This document shows positions 55,188 through 63,052 of a stretch of DNA of 64,000 bases, piece after piece (within the stretch, counting starts at the first letter, position 1; each line of letters starts with the position of its first letter). The notes beneath the pieces are model-generated. The model was not told where the DNA came from, did no database searches, and worked only from the letters and a program-made list of their open reading frames with translations. The translations under genes were made by a program, and so were the position numbers. The stretch comes from Actinacidiphila acidipaludis (GTDB lineage: Bacteria; Actinomycetota; Actinomycetes; Streptomycetales; Streptomycetaceae): contig NZ_JAINZZ010000021.1 in assembly GCF_019890725.1 (NCBI RefSeq), positions 1 through 64,000 on the forward strand. Reading direction: 5' to 3'.

Positions 55188-55691
55188 ATGGACGACACGA
55201 TCACCACGAGCCCCGACCTCGACATCGCCGGAGCCGACCTGGTCCGCGCCACCGAGCGCTACCTGGCCGCCCAGAGCTCGGAGCCGGCGCAGGCGCGTCT
55301 GCCGCGAGGGCTGTGGCGGGTGCTGCCGGACCGGCTGCTGTCGCTGCACCCCGCCCGGCGCGGGGAGGCCGTGGCGAGGCTGCGCATCACGCCGGCCGAC
55401 CACCTGGCGCTTACCGCGGCGGTGCTGGAGCAGTGGGGCTGGGCGCAGACCGGCACCCGTCTCCGCACGGTCGGGGGCCGCCGCTGCATCCTCGGGGCCC
55501 AACGGGTCGTCTTCCACCTCGGCTACGGCACCGAGGACACCGCCACCACCGCGGGCACCTACATCAACGCCGTCCTACGCGCCCACGGCATCCCGGACCC
55601 CTACCCCCGCTGGAACGAACACCCTCACGTCACCCCCACCCATGCCCTGACCCTGCTCCGCACCGCCGCAACGGAGGCGACCCGGGCGTAG
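55188..55691 (+). CDS. DUF6197-family protein
   Basis: A 167-residue protein from ATG 55188 with CGGAGG upstream. A helical N-terminal part (ADLVRATERYLAAQSSE) is followed by RRCILGAQRVVFHLGYGTED and DPYPRWNEHPHVTPTHALTLLRTAA, a pattern seen in actinobacterial DUF6197 proteins (a helical body and W-N-x-x-P loop before the final helix). Function is unknown. It is the last flank gene before the less GC-rich block. Confidence 0.75.
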   Translation: MDDTITTSPDLDIAGADLVRATERYLAAQSSEPAQARLPRGLWRVLPDRLLSLHPARRGEAVARLRITPADHLALTAAVLEQWGWAQTGTRLRTVGGRRCILGAQRVVFHLGYGTEDTATTAGTYINAVLRAHGIPDPYPRWNEHPHVTPTHALTLLRTAATEATRA

Positions 55692-56255
55692 CGGAAGGTG
55701 TGCCCGCCCCCACCCGAAGCCAGCACACGGCTCCGGAGGGCGCTTCATGCTCCTACGTTTACGCAGGTCACGAGTTGATGATCGGCCGCTGGAGCGCGAT
55801 CCGTCCACAGGTAGTCCACGGACGGTGCAAGAGGCTGTGAGGTAGAGCCTACGTCCGTATCGGGTACGTCCCGGACCCGCCTGGCGCGAACGGTGACCGT
55901 TGCTGGACACCGTCCACCGCCTTCCGCATCCCGGCCGCCGCCTACCGAAGGTGGTCGGCGGCCAAGGACCATGGCTGGGCTTCAAAGGGTCCGTCTGGGC
56001 TTCCACCCAGTGTGCCGGGGTGGAGGCGTGCAAGCAGATCCCGTGTCGCTCCAGGGCATGAAGATGGCGCCATAATGCACGCATGCGAGGCGGTGAGACC
56101 GCGGTCCAGCGCGAGGGGCGGCCAGGTGAGTGGTCCGCTGCCGAATGGGGCGCTGAGGCGTACACCGGCGAGCGGCCGCTTCGAACCTGCTCAAGTCTTG
56201 AGCGAAGGCATTGCGGTGAGGTTTCCTGCCATGCGTGGATGGCAGGCTGGGACGT
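55692..56255. other. Gene-free left border of the 7-deazaguanine block
   Basis: A 564-bp gap. Base composition is lower in GC than the left flank and no coding frame is convincing. I see no integrase, tRNA or clear attachment site in it. It probably includes decayed sequence from an insertion boundary. Confidence 0.55.
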
Positions 56256-56771
56256 TCAGGCGATAACGCGGTAACGGCGGCGCAGTAGCGCCAGGACTAT
56301 GACGGCCACGACGGTCATCCACGTTTTGCCGAGGATTTGTCCAGGCAGGTAATTGAGGGAGCCGAAGGCGAGGTGGAGGAACAGGAGGCTGTCGACGAGA
56401 AGCCCGACGGCGTTCGAGGCGAGTATCGCAACCAGAAGTCCTCGGCGGCGCAGGGGTTCGTAGACGACGAAGTCCATGGTTTCGGCGACGGCGAAGGCAA
56501 CCGCTGAGGCAGTGGCGAGGCTGGGGTCCGCGAGAAGGTAGGAGAGGACGGTGCCGATGGCTATGGCGGCGAGGATGGCGCCACGGCCGGTCGCCTCGCG
56601 TGCAAGGTCGCGCAGGACGAGCGCCAGGCCGACGAAGTAGACGCCGGCGGGCGCCACGTAACCGAGGCCGACGGGTACCGCGCCGAAGTGGGCGACGGCC
56701 AAGTTGGCGGCCGGGATGGTGGCGATGTACGCGATGACTGTGGCAATACCGGCAGGAGCGGGGGCCTTCAC
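56256..56771 (-). CDS. yhhQ: VUT/YhhQ-family queuosine-precursor-type transporter
   Basis: A 171-residue membrane protein starting at GTG 56771. About six hydrophobic segments are visible (AGIATVIAYIATIPAANLAV, YVAPAGVYFVGLALVLRDLA, GAILAAIAIGTVLSYLLA and others). The family block is VAFAVAETMDFVVYEPLRRR with ASNAVGLLVDSLLFLHLAFG. Characterised YhhQ proteins import preQ0/preQ1, and relatives occur in phage 7-deazaguanine clusters. It lies on the same strand as the preQ0 genes but 400 bp further on, so it may be a separate transcript. Confidence 0.88.
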   Translation of the reverse strand: MKAPAPAGIATVIAYIATIPAANLAVAHFGAVPVGLGYVAPAGVYFVGLALVLRDLAREATGRGAILAAIAIGTVLSYLLADPSLATASAVAFAVAETMDFVVYEPLRRRGLLVAILASNAVGLLVDSLLFLHLAFGSLNYLPGQILGKTWMTVVAVIVLALLRRRYRVIA

Positions 56772-57170
56772 GATCTACTTTCTGTCTCGGTGGTGGGTTG
56801 CTGCGCTCGGCGCCAGCGGCGGACGGACGGTGGGACGAACGTGCAGACAGTACAGCGCAGGACACTGACATCCTTAAGGCGTCGGTCCGCGCTGCAGTGC
56901 TGAGAGAAGTGCCTGCTGCCGGGAGGTGAGTAAGGTCCCGGTGGGGTTAGGCGATGCCGCCCTGAGGGACTCGGGTGGGCTCCTGGATGGCGAACGCGCT
57001 AGTCAGCGGCGCCGGCGCCGGCCCGCTGTACGGGCCCACGTGGCGCGGGCATAGCCGCCAGTGGACGCTCCCCGCGGGCTCGGGTAAAGCCGCGCACGTG
57101 GCCGCCGCAGGCACGGCGTAGGGAAGGGGTTGGCCCCCTTTCCGTTCCGCCCCAGGGCGCGTGAGGGGCT
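56772..57170. other. Gap between folE2 and the transporter gene
   Basis: It holds only the doubtful small frame at 56947-57174 and the leader of the transporter gene. I searched the leader for a preQ1 riboswitch-like hairpin and adenine-rich tail and saw none. Confidence 0.5.
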
Positions 57171-57174
57171 TCAA
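56947..57174 (-). CDS. Doubtful 75-residue frame coupled to folE2
   Basis: A TTG at 57174 overlaps the folE2 stop (TTGA). The frame reads through VHWRLCPRHVGPYSGPAPAP with good third-position GC in its second half. No binding site beyond the coupling is seen and no family is recognised, so it may be a remnant. Confidence 0.28.
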   Translation of the reverse strand: MKPLTRPGAERKGGQPLPYAVPAAATCAALPEPAGSVHWRLCPRHVGPYSGPAPAPLTSAFAIQEPTRVPQGGIA

Positions 57175-57944
57175 CCGGTGTAGGTCAGGCTGGCGATGGC
57201 GTCGTGGCTGTGAATACTTTCCAGATTCTTCGCCCGGATCGCGTGTTTCAGCCCCTTTTCACGGCATGCAAGGCTTATATCCCGGATGATGTCTTCGACG
57301 AAGACGGGATGGTCGTAGGCCTGCATGGTGACGACGCGTTCGTCGGGCCGCTTGATGAGGGGGAGGACAGGGGCGGAGCCGACGCTGCGCAGTAGGTCAA
57401 CGATTTCGTGGACCGCCAGGGGGTAGGGCGCGTCGGCGGTCCCGGTGACAGTGAGGGTGACCTCGCTGCGCTGGTTGTGGGCGCCGTAGTCGGAGATGGC
57501 TTTGGAGCACGGGCACAGACTGGTGACGTCGGTGGTCACAGTGGTGGCGACGGTGCAGGTGTCGGGGGTGATGCAACCGGTGATGGTGACGTCGTGGGTT
57601 TGCCACGACTGCCGCTTACTGGCTGGCGCGGTCACGCTCGTGGCGATGGGCATGGACAACGTCACAGCCAGGCTGGGGGCTTCAAGCAGGGCGAGCCCTC
57701 GTTTGAGCGCGATGGGCAAGTCCTGCGGGGCGAGGGTGGCCACTTCCTCATGGACCAGGGCGATCATGCGGCTCATGTGGGTGCCACGTCGCTCGGCCTG
57801 CAGGCCGACGGTGACGCTGATGTCGGCGACGCCATGCTGGCGCGTGTGACCGTCATCGAACGTGACGGGATAGCGCAAGCCGCTAATCCCTACTTGGTCG
57901 ATGGCGATGCCGCGGGAGTCGTCCTCGTTTTGGATGTCATGCAT
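57171..57944 (-). CDS. folE2: GTP cyclohydrolase IB (FolE2 type)
   Basis: A 257-residue enzyme with RRGTHMSRMIALV and the metal-binding motif TSLCPCSKAISDYGAHNQRS (Cys144, Cys146). VEDIIRDISLACREKGLKHAIRAKNLESIHSHDAIA is also typical of the family. It converts GTP to 7,8-dihydroneopterin triphosphate, the first step to preQ0. The IB type works with metals other than zinc. It follows queD by four bases in the queC-queE-queD-folE2 operon; its placement there points to preQ0 supply rather than folate. Confidence 0.95.
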   Translation of the reverse strand: MHDIQNEDDSRGIAIDQVGISGLRYPVTFDDGHTRQHGVADISVTVGLQAERRGTHMSRMIALVHEEVATLAPQDLPIALKRGLALLEAPSLAVTLSMPIATSVTAPASKRQSWQTHDVTITGCITPDTCTVATTVTTDVTSLCPCSKAISDYGAHNQRSEVTLTVTGTADAPYPLAVHEIVDLLRSVGSAPVLPLIKRPDERVVTMQAYDHPVFVEDIIRDISLACREKGLKHAIRAKNLESIHSHDAIASLTYTG

Positions 57945-57948
57945 GCCA

Positions 57949-58305
57949 CTACTCGCCTCGGTAGGTGCAACCGGAGGTACAGGTCTCGCGCACGGTGATT
58001 GCCGACAGGGCGGGGAGTTCGACGATCATCCGGTCCCAGATCCAGCGGGCCAGGTTCTCGCTGGTGGGGTTGTCGAGGCCTTCGATGTCATTCAGGTAGT
58101 AATGGTCGAGTTGTGCATCAATGGGCTTAAAAGCCTCTTTGATGTCGCCGAAGTCCATCACCCAGCCCGCCTCCGGATCGACGGGTGCCTCCACGTGCAC
58201 GGTGACCTTGTAGGAGTGGCCGTGCAGGCGGGCGCACTTGTGGCCCTCGGGGACGCGCGGCAGGCGGTGGGCCGCTTCGAAGGTGAACTCGCGGAAGATT
58301 TCCAT
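57949..58305 (-). CDS. queD: 6-carboxytetrahydropterin synthase
   Basis: A 118-residue enzyme. Zinc ligands are His in [15 protein letters not shown] and [11 protein letters not shown]; Cys in [10 protein letters not shown] is the catalytic residue, and [25 protein letters not shown] with the final Glu/Arg region matches the family. It turns dihydroneopterin triphosphate into CPH4. Its ATG overlaps the queE stop by one base (TAATG), giving tight coupling. Confidence 0.96.
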   Translation of the reverse strand: MEIFREFTFEAAHRLPRVPEGHKCARLHGHSYKVTVHVEAPVDPEAGWVMDFGDIKEAFKPIDAQLDHYYLNDIEGLDNPTSENLARWIWDRMIVELPALSAITVRETCTSGCTYRGE

Positions 58306-58940
58306 TACTGAATTCCCAGATACTTGTGCGTCTGGAGGGAGAGCGTCCAGCGCGGGTTCTTCATGCAGTACTCGACGGTGGCACGAGTGTGGGCCTCGCG
58401 GTCGGCGTCATCCAGGGGCTGCAGGCGGAAGTGGCGAAAGTCGAGGTGTTCGAACTGGGTGGGGTCGCCGCCGGCCTGGGGGTAGACCAGTTTGAGTTCG
58501 TCACCGCTGGTGAGGACTAGGGTGGAGCCGATCTTCGGGCTCACACACAGCCAGTCGATACCGCGGGGAGCGGGCCGGGTGCCGTTGGTTTCCACCGCAA
58601 TCTCAAAACCGCGGCCATGCAGGGCCTCGATGGCGGCCTCGTCCAACTGCAGCAGGGGTTCTCCGCCGGTGCACACCACGAACCGGTGCGCTTGGTCGGT
58701 GGTGGGCCAGGCGGCCTCGACGGCGTCGGCCAGTTCCTTGGCGGTGCGAAAGCGGCCGCCGCCTTCGCCGTCGGTGCCCACGAAATCGGTGTCGCAGAAC
58801 TGGCAGATCGCGCGGGCGCGATCCTGTTCGCGGCCGGTCCACAGGTTGCAGCGGGAAAACCGGCAAAACACCGCCGGGCGGCCGGCGTGGCCGCCTTCGC
58901 CTTGCAGCGTGTAGAAGATTTCCTTGATCAGGTAGGTCAT
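58305..58940 (-). CDS. queE: 7-carboxy-7-deazaguanine synthase (radical SAM)
   Basis: A 211-residue protein from ATG 58940, two bases after the queC stop. The iron-sulfur motif is the family's unusual form, [19 protein letters not shown] (C-x14-C-x2-C). TGGEPLLQ and [10 protein letters not shown] bind S-adenosylmethionine and substrate. The TLQGEG start is typical. It converts CPH4 to 7-carboxy-7-deazaguanine by radical ring contraction. Confidence 0.96.
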   Translation of the reverse strand: MTYLIKEIFYTLQGEGGHAGRPAVFCRFSRCNLWTGREQDRARAICQFCDTDFVGTDGEGGGRFRTAKELADAVEAAWPTTDQAHRFVVCTGGEPLLQLDEAAIEALHGRGFEIAVETNGTRPAPRGIDWLCVSPKIGSTLVLTSGDELKLVYPQAGGDPTQFEHLDFRHFRLQPLDDADREAHTRATVEYCMKNPRWTLSLQTHKYLGIQ

Positions 58941-58942
58941 GC

Positions 58943-59638
58943 TCAGGCGCTCTGGTACTGGACGGGGTCGCTGACGCCGGCTTCGGCGAAGCCCTTCAGG
59001 CGCAGCAGGCAGGTGTCGCACTTGCCGCAGGCCCGGCCCTGCTCGTCGGGGTCGTAGCAGGAGGAGGTCAGGGAGTAGTCCACGCCCAGGCGCAGGCCCG
59101 CGCGGACGATGTCGGCCTTGGAGAGTGCGATCAGGGGGGAGTGCAGCGTGATCTTGGAGGTACCCTCGACGCCGGCCTTGGTCGCCAGGTTGGCCATGGT
59201 GGCGAACGCCTCCATGTACTCGGGGCGGCAGTCGGGGTAGCCGCTGTAGTCCACGGCCGTGACCCCGGTGAAGATGTCGCTGGCGCCGACGGTCTCTGCA
59301 AACGCGAGCGCGAAGGACAAAAAGATCGTGTTGCGGGCCGGCACGTAGGTGATCGGCACCCCCGCCTCTTGCACGTCCGCGAGCGACTCATGCTTGGGTA
59401 CCTCGATGTCGGCCGTCAGAGCAGAGCCGCCGAAGACCCGCAGATCGATGTCGGCGATGACGTGCCGGGCCACGCCCTGGGTCTGGGCGACCCGCTGTGC
59501 CGCCTCCAACTCGATGGAGTGCCGCTGCCCGTAGCGGAAGCTGAGCGCGTATGGAGTGAATCCCTGGTCCTTGGCGATGGCCAGCACCGTGGTCGAGTCC
59601 AGGCCGCCGCTCAGCAACACGATCGCGGGACGGTCCAT
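58943..59638 (-). CDS. queC: 7-cyano-7-deazaguanine (preQ0) synthase
   Basis: A 231-residue ATP-dependent enzyme with the PP-loop [46 protein letters not shown] and a C-terminal zinc site ([19 protein letters not shown]). It makes the nitrile preQ0 from 7-carboxy-7-deazaguanine. It is first in the minus-strand operon, whose promoter is shared with the divergent DNA-modification operon. Confidence 0.97.
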   Translation of the reverse strand: MDRPAIVLLSGGLDSTTVLAIAKDQGFTPYALSFRYGQRHSIELEAAQRVAQTQGVARHVIADIDLRVFGGSALTADIEVPKHESLADVQEAGVPITYVPARNTIFLSFALAFAETVGASDIFTGVTAVDYSGYPDCRPEYMEAFATMANLATKAGVEGTSKITLHSPLIALSKADIVRAGLRLGVDYSLTSSCYDPDEQGRACGKCDTCLLRLKGFAEAGVSDPVQYQSA

Positions 59639-59666
59639 GCTGTCACTCCCTTGTCTGAAGTCCAGT

Positions 59667-59682
59667 TGCCTCCGTTGAGGCA
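59667..59682. promoter_or_regulatory. Inverted repeat in the queC / DNA-modification divergent gap
   Basis: TGCCTC and GAGGCA flank CGTT, a perfect 6-4-6 inverted repeat 28 bp upstream of queC. Further right the gap becomes AT-richer (CTACAGTAATCACAATC) and may hold the plus-strand promoter. No dedicated regulator is visible. Confidence 0.45.
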
Positions 59683-59761
59683 GTGGCAGCCTACCGTCTT
59701 AACTACCGGCTACAGTAATCACAATCAGAATCGAGTTACGGAAGCCAGAGGTCGAACCGCA

Positions 59762-60658
59762 GTGAACGAGTTGCCCATCGTGGTCACGTGCACGGACCGG
59801 AAGACCTCGCCCCCCGAGGCCACGCTGCAGGCCCGTGCCCTGCCCGGGACGGGCCTGGCGGAGCGGGCCGCGGAATGGGCCCGCCGCCTGCACGCCGCGC
59901 CAGGGCCGCGCATCGCGCTGGAGGACCTCTATCAGGGCGACCAGTGGCGGCGCGCCCAAGCCCTCACAAAAGCCGCATCTCAGGCCGGTTTTGTTCCCCG
60001 GCTCTACGTGGCCTCGGCCGGTCTGGGCCTGCGGCCAGTCTCCAGCCTCGCACCCTCCTACGCGGCGACTTTCCTGCCCCGACACGCAGATTCCGTGGCT
60101 TCCTCCAGCGCGCAGGCCACCGGCTGGTGGGATCACCTGCAACGCATGGACGCCAACTGCCAGCTGCCCCAGATCGCAGCCGCCGCCGGCCGGGCGCTGG
60201 TGGTGCTGTCCGAGACCTACGCAGCAGCCATGCACCGCGACCTTGCCGCGCTGGCGGCCACGGGAACCGAGACGGTACTCATAGGGGGCGCCTGTGAGCT
60301 GGACGGCATCGTGCGCGTGCCGGCCAACGCCGCCCTGCGCCACGCCCTGGGCGGCACCCGCACCAGCTTGAACGTCCGTATGGCGGCTTCCTGGCTGGAG
60401 CACTGCACGCCCGGCCACCTCATCACCCCCAGCGCACGCAAGCGTTGGAGCGACTGGGTCGAGCAGGTCGCCCGCCCCGAACGCTACGAGCGCCGGCCGA
60501 TGACGGACGAAGCCGTGATCGACTTCATCGAACAGTCGAAGGACAGCCACCCCGGCTCCTCCCGCACCCGCCTGCTGCGCCTGCTGCGAGACCAGGGGAT
60601 GGCCTGTGAACAAAAGCGCTTCGCCAACCTGTACACAGCGACGATTGGCCCTCGATGA
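59762..60658 (+). CDS. DUF6884/YaaA-like protein, first gene of the DNA-modification operon
   Basis: A 298-residue protein starting at GTG 59762 (AGAGG upstream). The N-terminal 170 residues show a DUF6884/YaaA-like order of motifs: IVVTCTDRKTSPP, LEDLYQGDQWRRAQAL, LYVASAGLGLRPVSSLAPSY, and VLSETYAAAMHRDLAAL ending in VLIGGACEL. The last ~100 residues are helical (DEAVIDFIEQSKDSHPGSS, RTRLLRLLRDQG) and could bind DNA. YaaA-like domains occur in other base-modification systems. Being coupled to the DGQHR gene, it may process the inserted preQ0 (a DpdC-type role) or bind DNA; neither is shown. Confidence 0.72.
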   Translation: MNELPIVVTCTDRKTSPPEATLQARALPGTGLAERAAEWARRLHAAPGPRIALEDLYQGDQWRRAQALTKAASQAGFVPRLYVASAGLGLRPVSSLAPSYAATFLPRHADSVASSSAQATGWWDHLQRMDANCQLPQIAAAAGRALVVLSETYAAAMHRDLAALAATGTETVLIGGACELDGIVRVPANAALRHALGGTRTSLNVRMAASWLEHCTPGHLITPSARKRWSDWVEQVARPERYERRPMTDEAVIDFIEQSKDSHPGSSRTRLLRLLRDQGMACEQKRFANLYTATIGPR

Positions 60659-61788
60659 CCTCCCTTGTGCTTAAGCGTCGGGCCCTGCGGATCGAGCAGC
60701 ACCCCACGATCCCCCTGTACGTGTTCACCCTGGCGGCAGAAGAGGTCCACCAGGTCGCCGACGTGGCACGCATCTCGAGGGATGAGGCCGGCAAACTGAT
60801 CGGCTACCAACGCCCCGAGAAGAAGCAGCACGTGAAGCAGATCCTCGAGTACCTCGATGGCGAGGAGGTGCTGTTTCCCAACGGGCTGATCATGGCGCTG
60901 CCCTCCAGCGTGCGGTTCAAGTCCAGCCCGGGCCCGGGCAGCAGCGACGGCCTGTGCACCTCGGGCACGCTGGAGATCACCCTGCCCGATGCCCCCGACG
61001 CCCCCCGGCCCGCCTGGATCGTCGACGGTCAGCAGCGCAGCCTCGCCCTGGCTCGCACCCGCAACACCCGCCTGGCTGTGACCATCGCCGGCTTCGTTGC
61101 CGAAGACCTGGAAACCCAGCGCGACCAGTTCTTGCGCGTGAACACGGTGTCCCCGCTGCCCACCAATCTCGTGACCGAACTCCTCCCGGAAGTCGGCACC
61201 CTGCTGCCGACCAAGCTCTCCGCCCGCAAACTCCCCGCCGTGCTGGTCGAGGCCCTCAATCACGACAAGGACTCACCCTTTCGGGGCCTGGTGCGCCGCC
61301 CGTCCACCACGGCCGAGCAGAAGACGGACGCTGTCGTCACGGACAACAGCCTCACCACGGCCATCCAGGAATCCCTCAACTCCCCGTCAGGCGCCTTTTT
61401 TCCCTACAAAAATCTGTCCAATGGCACGGTCGACACGGCCACCATCCGCCAGATCCTCGTCGTCTACTGGACCGCGGTGCGCGACACCTTCCCCGACGCG
61501 TGGGGGCTGCCGGCGACCAAGAGTCGGCTGATGCACGGCGTCGGCATCCGCTCCATGGGACGCTTGATGGATCGCGTCATGATGGCCATCGACCCCGCCT
61601 CACCCCATGCCGTGGAGTTGGCGCGGGACGAACTCGCCTTGATCGCACCGCACTGCCGCTGGACCCAGGGACGCTGGCCCGACCTGAACACCCCCTGGAA
61701 CGAACTCCAGAACAACCCCCGCCACATCAGCACCCTGTCGAACTACCTCCTCCGTATCTATGTGCAGGAAAAGGCAAAGGCCGCGTGA
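60655..61788 (+). CDS. dpdB: DGQHR-domain protein, DpdB/DndB-like (copy 1)
   Basis: A 377-residue protein whose ATG overlaps the previous stop (ATGA). The defining motif is IVDGQQRSLALARTRN, with DGQQR at 124-128. Nearby blocks are IGYQRPEKKQHVKQIL, LFPNGLIMALP, FLRVNTVSPLPTNLVTELLPE, and DAWGLPATKSRLMHGVGIRSMG. DndB controls phosphorothioation and DpdB is an ATPase required with DpdA for preQ0 insertion. Coupling to the transglycosylase gene and the que genes favours DpdB. The symbol reflects this context, not proven orthology. Confidence 0.87.
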   Translation: MTSLVLKRRALRIEQHPTIPLYVFTLAAEEVHQVADVARISRDEAGKLIGYQRPEKKQHVKQILEYLDGEEVLFPNGLIMALPSSVRFKSSPGPGSSDGLCTSGTLEITLPDAPDAPRPAWIVDGQQRSLALARTRNTRLAVTIAGFVAEDLETQRDQFLRVNTVSPLPTNLVTELLPEVGTLLPTKLSARKLPAVLVEALNHDKDSPFRGLVRRPSTTAEQKTDAVVTDNSLTTAIQESLNSPSGAFFPYKNLSNGTVDTATIRQILVVYWTAVRDTFPDAWGLPATKSRLMHGVGIRSMGRLMDRVMMAIDPASPHAVELARDELALIAPHCRWTQGRWPDLNTPWNELQNNPRHISTLSNYLLRIYVQEKAKAA

Positions 61789-63005
61789 AATTCTATTTCC
61801 CTGACAGCCAGGACCTGGTGAGCCCCACGTACGACTTCATCAACGATGAGTACTCGCCCTACCGAGTCCGTCAGCGCGATGACGTCTACGCCCACCAGGC
61901 CGTGACACCGATCCCCTACGACGGGATCCTTGTCAGCAAGGCGGTTGTCGACGGATCCATGAAGGGTGCAGGTAAATACTCTGCCCCCCAGCGTGAGCGC
62001 TTTTACCGCCTGGGCGTGAGAAACTTCTTCCGTCTTCCCGACGAATGCTCCACCATCGGAGACTGCGGCGCCTTCAACTATATCGACGAAGAGCGCCCAC
62101 CCTACGAAGTCGACGAAGTCCTTGACTTCTACGGCCGATGCGGATTCGACGCCGGCATCAGCATCGACCACATCATCTTCGGCTACATCCCTCAAGAATC
62201 AGACACGGAACCAGAAGCGGCGTGGGTGGAACGCCAACAGATCTCCCTGGAACTCGCTGAGAACTTTCTCGCCGCGACCAAAAAGCACGGCGCCCACTTC
62301 GAACCCGTCGGCGCCGCCCAGGGGTGGGGGCCCGACAGTTACGCCCACTCCGTCGCGCAACTGCAGAAAATGGGATACCGGCGTATCGCCCTCGGCGGCA
62401 TGGTTCCCCTCAAGTCCCACGAGATCCTGGCCTGCCTGCGAGCCATCGACGAAGTACGCAACCACGACACCGAACTACACCTGCTCGGCATCAATCGCGT
62501 CGACAGCATGGAGCAGTTCGCCCGCCACGGCGTGACCAGCTTCGACAGCACCTCCGCCTTCCGTCAGGCCTTCATGGACGACCGCAACAACTACCACACC
62601 GCTACCGGTGCCTATACCGCCATCAGGGTCCCCCAAGTTGACGGCAACCCCGCACTCAAACGTCTCATCCTGTCCGGAAGTGTCTCCCAGGCTCAGGCCA
62701 TCACCGCAGAGCGGGCCTGCCTGCGCGCACTGCGGGAATTCGACCGCGGGGAAAACTCCCTTGAGGGCGTGCTGACCGCGCTTCAGACGTACGAGTCCCT
62801 GGTGCTGGGACCGAAAAAGAAAAGCTATCTCGAATTCTATGAGCGCACGCTGAGTGACGCTCCATGGCGTGCCTGCCTCTGCGCTCTGTGTAAGAAACAC
62901 GGCATCGAGATCGCTATATTCCGCGGAAGTGAACGCAACAAGCGTCGCGGATTCCATAATCTGACGGTGCTTGAGGCGAAAATGCGATCGCTCACCTTCG
63001 GGTAA
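61785..63005 (+). CDS. dpdA: DpdA-type DNA-guanine transglycosylase (TGT fold)
   Basis: A 406-residue protein whose GTG overlaps the previous stop (GTGA). It has TGT features: GDCGAFNY with Asp93 where tRNA enzymes have DSGGFQ; IALGGMVPLKS matching GGLAVGE; the likely nucleophile Asp254 in VTSFDSTSAFR where tRNA enzymes have MFDCVMPTR; and a C-terminal zinc site (CLCALCKK, then His in RRGFHN). It is longer in the middle and lacks the tRNA-binding PUA domain. With DGQHR partners this fits DpdA, which swaps guanine in DNA for preQ0. Confidence 0.9.
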   Translation: MKFYFPDSQDLVSPTYDFINDEYSPYRVRQRDDVYAHQAVTPIPYDGILVSKAVVDGSMKGAGKYSAPQRERFYRLGVRNFFRLPDECSTIGDCGAFNYIDEERPPYEVDEVLDFYGRCGFDAGISIDHIIFGYIPQESDTEPEAAWVERQQISLELAENFLAATKKHGAHFEPVGAAQGWGPDSYAHSVAQLQKMGYRRIALGGMVPLKSHEILACLRAIDEVRNHDTELHLLGINRVDSMEQFARHGVTSFDSTSAFRQAFMDDRNNYHTATGAYTAIRVPQVDGNPALKRLILSGSVSQAQAITAERACLRALREFDRGENSLEGVLTALQTYESLVLGPKKKSYLEFYERTLSDAPWRACLCALCKKHGIEIAIFRGSERNKRRGFHNLTVLEAKMRSLTFG

Positions 63006-63052
63006 CATGCGCCCCTAATTCTTTTAACTTTTTAAACCAGTCAGGAGATGCG
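63006..63052 (+). promoter_or_regulatory. AT-rich gap before the second DGQHR gene
   Basis: The only intergenic break in the operon is an AT-rich 47 bases (CTAATTCTTTTAACTTTTTA) with AGGAG before the ATG. It may hold an internal promoter or set the translation level of the paralogue. Confidence 0.35.

Noticed and set aside
56772-56945. preQ1-type riboswitch before the transporter gene
   Set aside because: I could not find the short hairpin with a downstream A-rich pairing segment near the start codon.
56256-59638. Toyocamycin/sangivamycin-type antibiotic cluster
   Set aside because: Those clusters share the preQ0 genes but also need a phosphoribosyltransferase and nitrile hydratase genes, which are not seen; the TGT and DGQHR genes point to DNA instead.
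61785-63005. Queuosine tRNA transglycosylase
   Set aside because: Motif contexts differ from the tRNA enzyme, and the operon carries DGQHR proteins but no queA, queF or queG.
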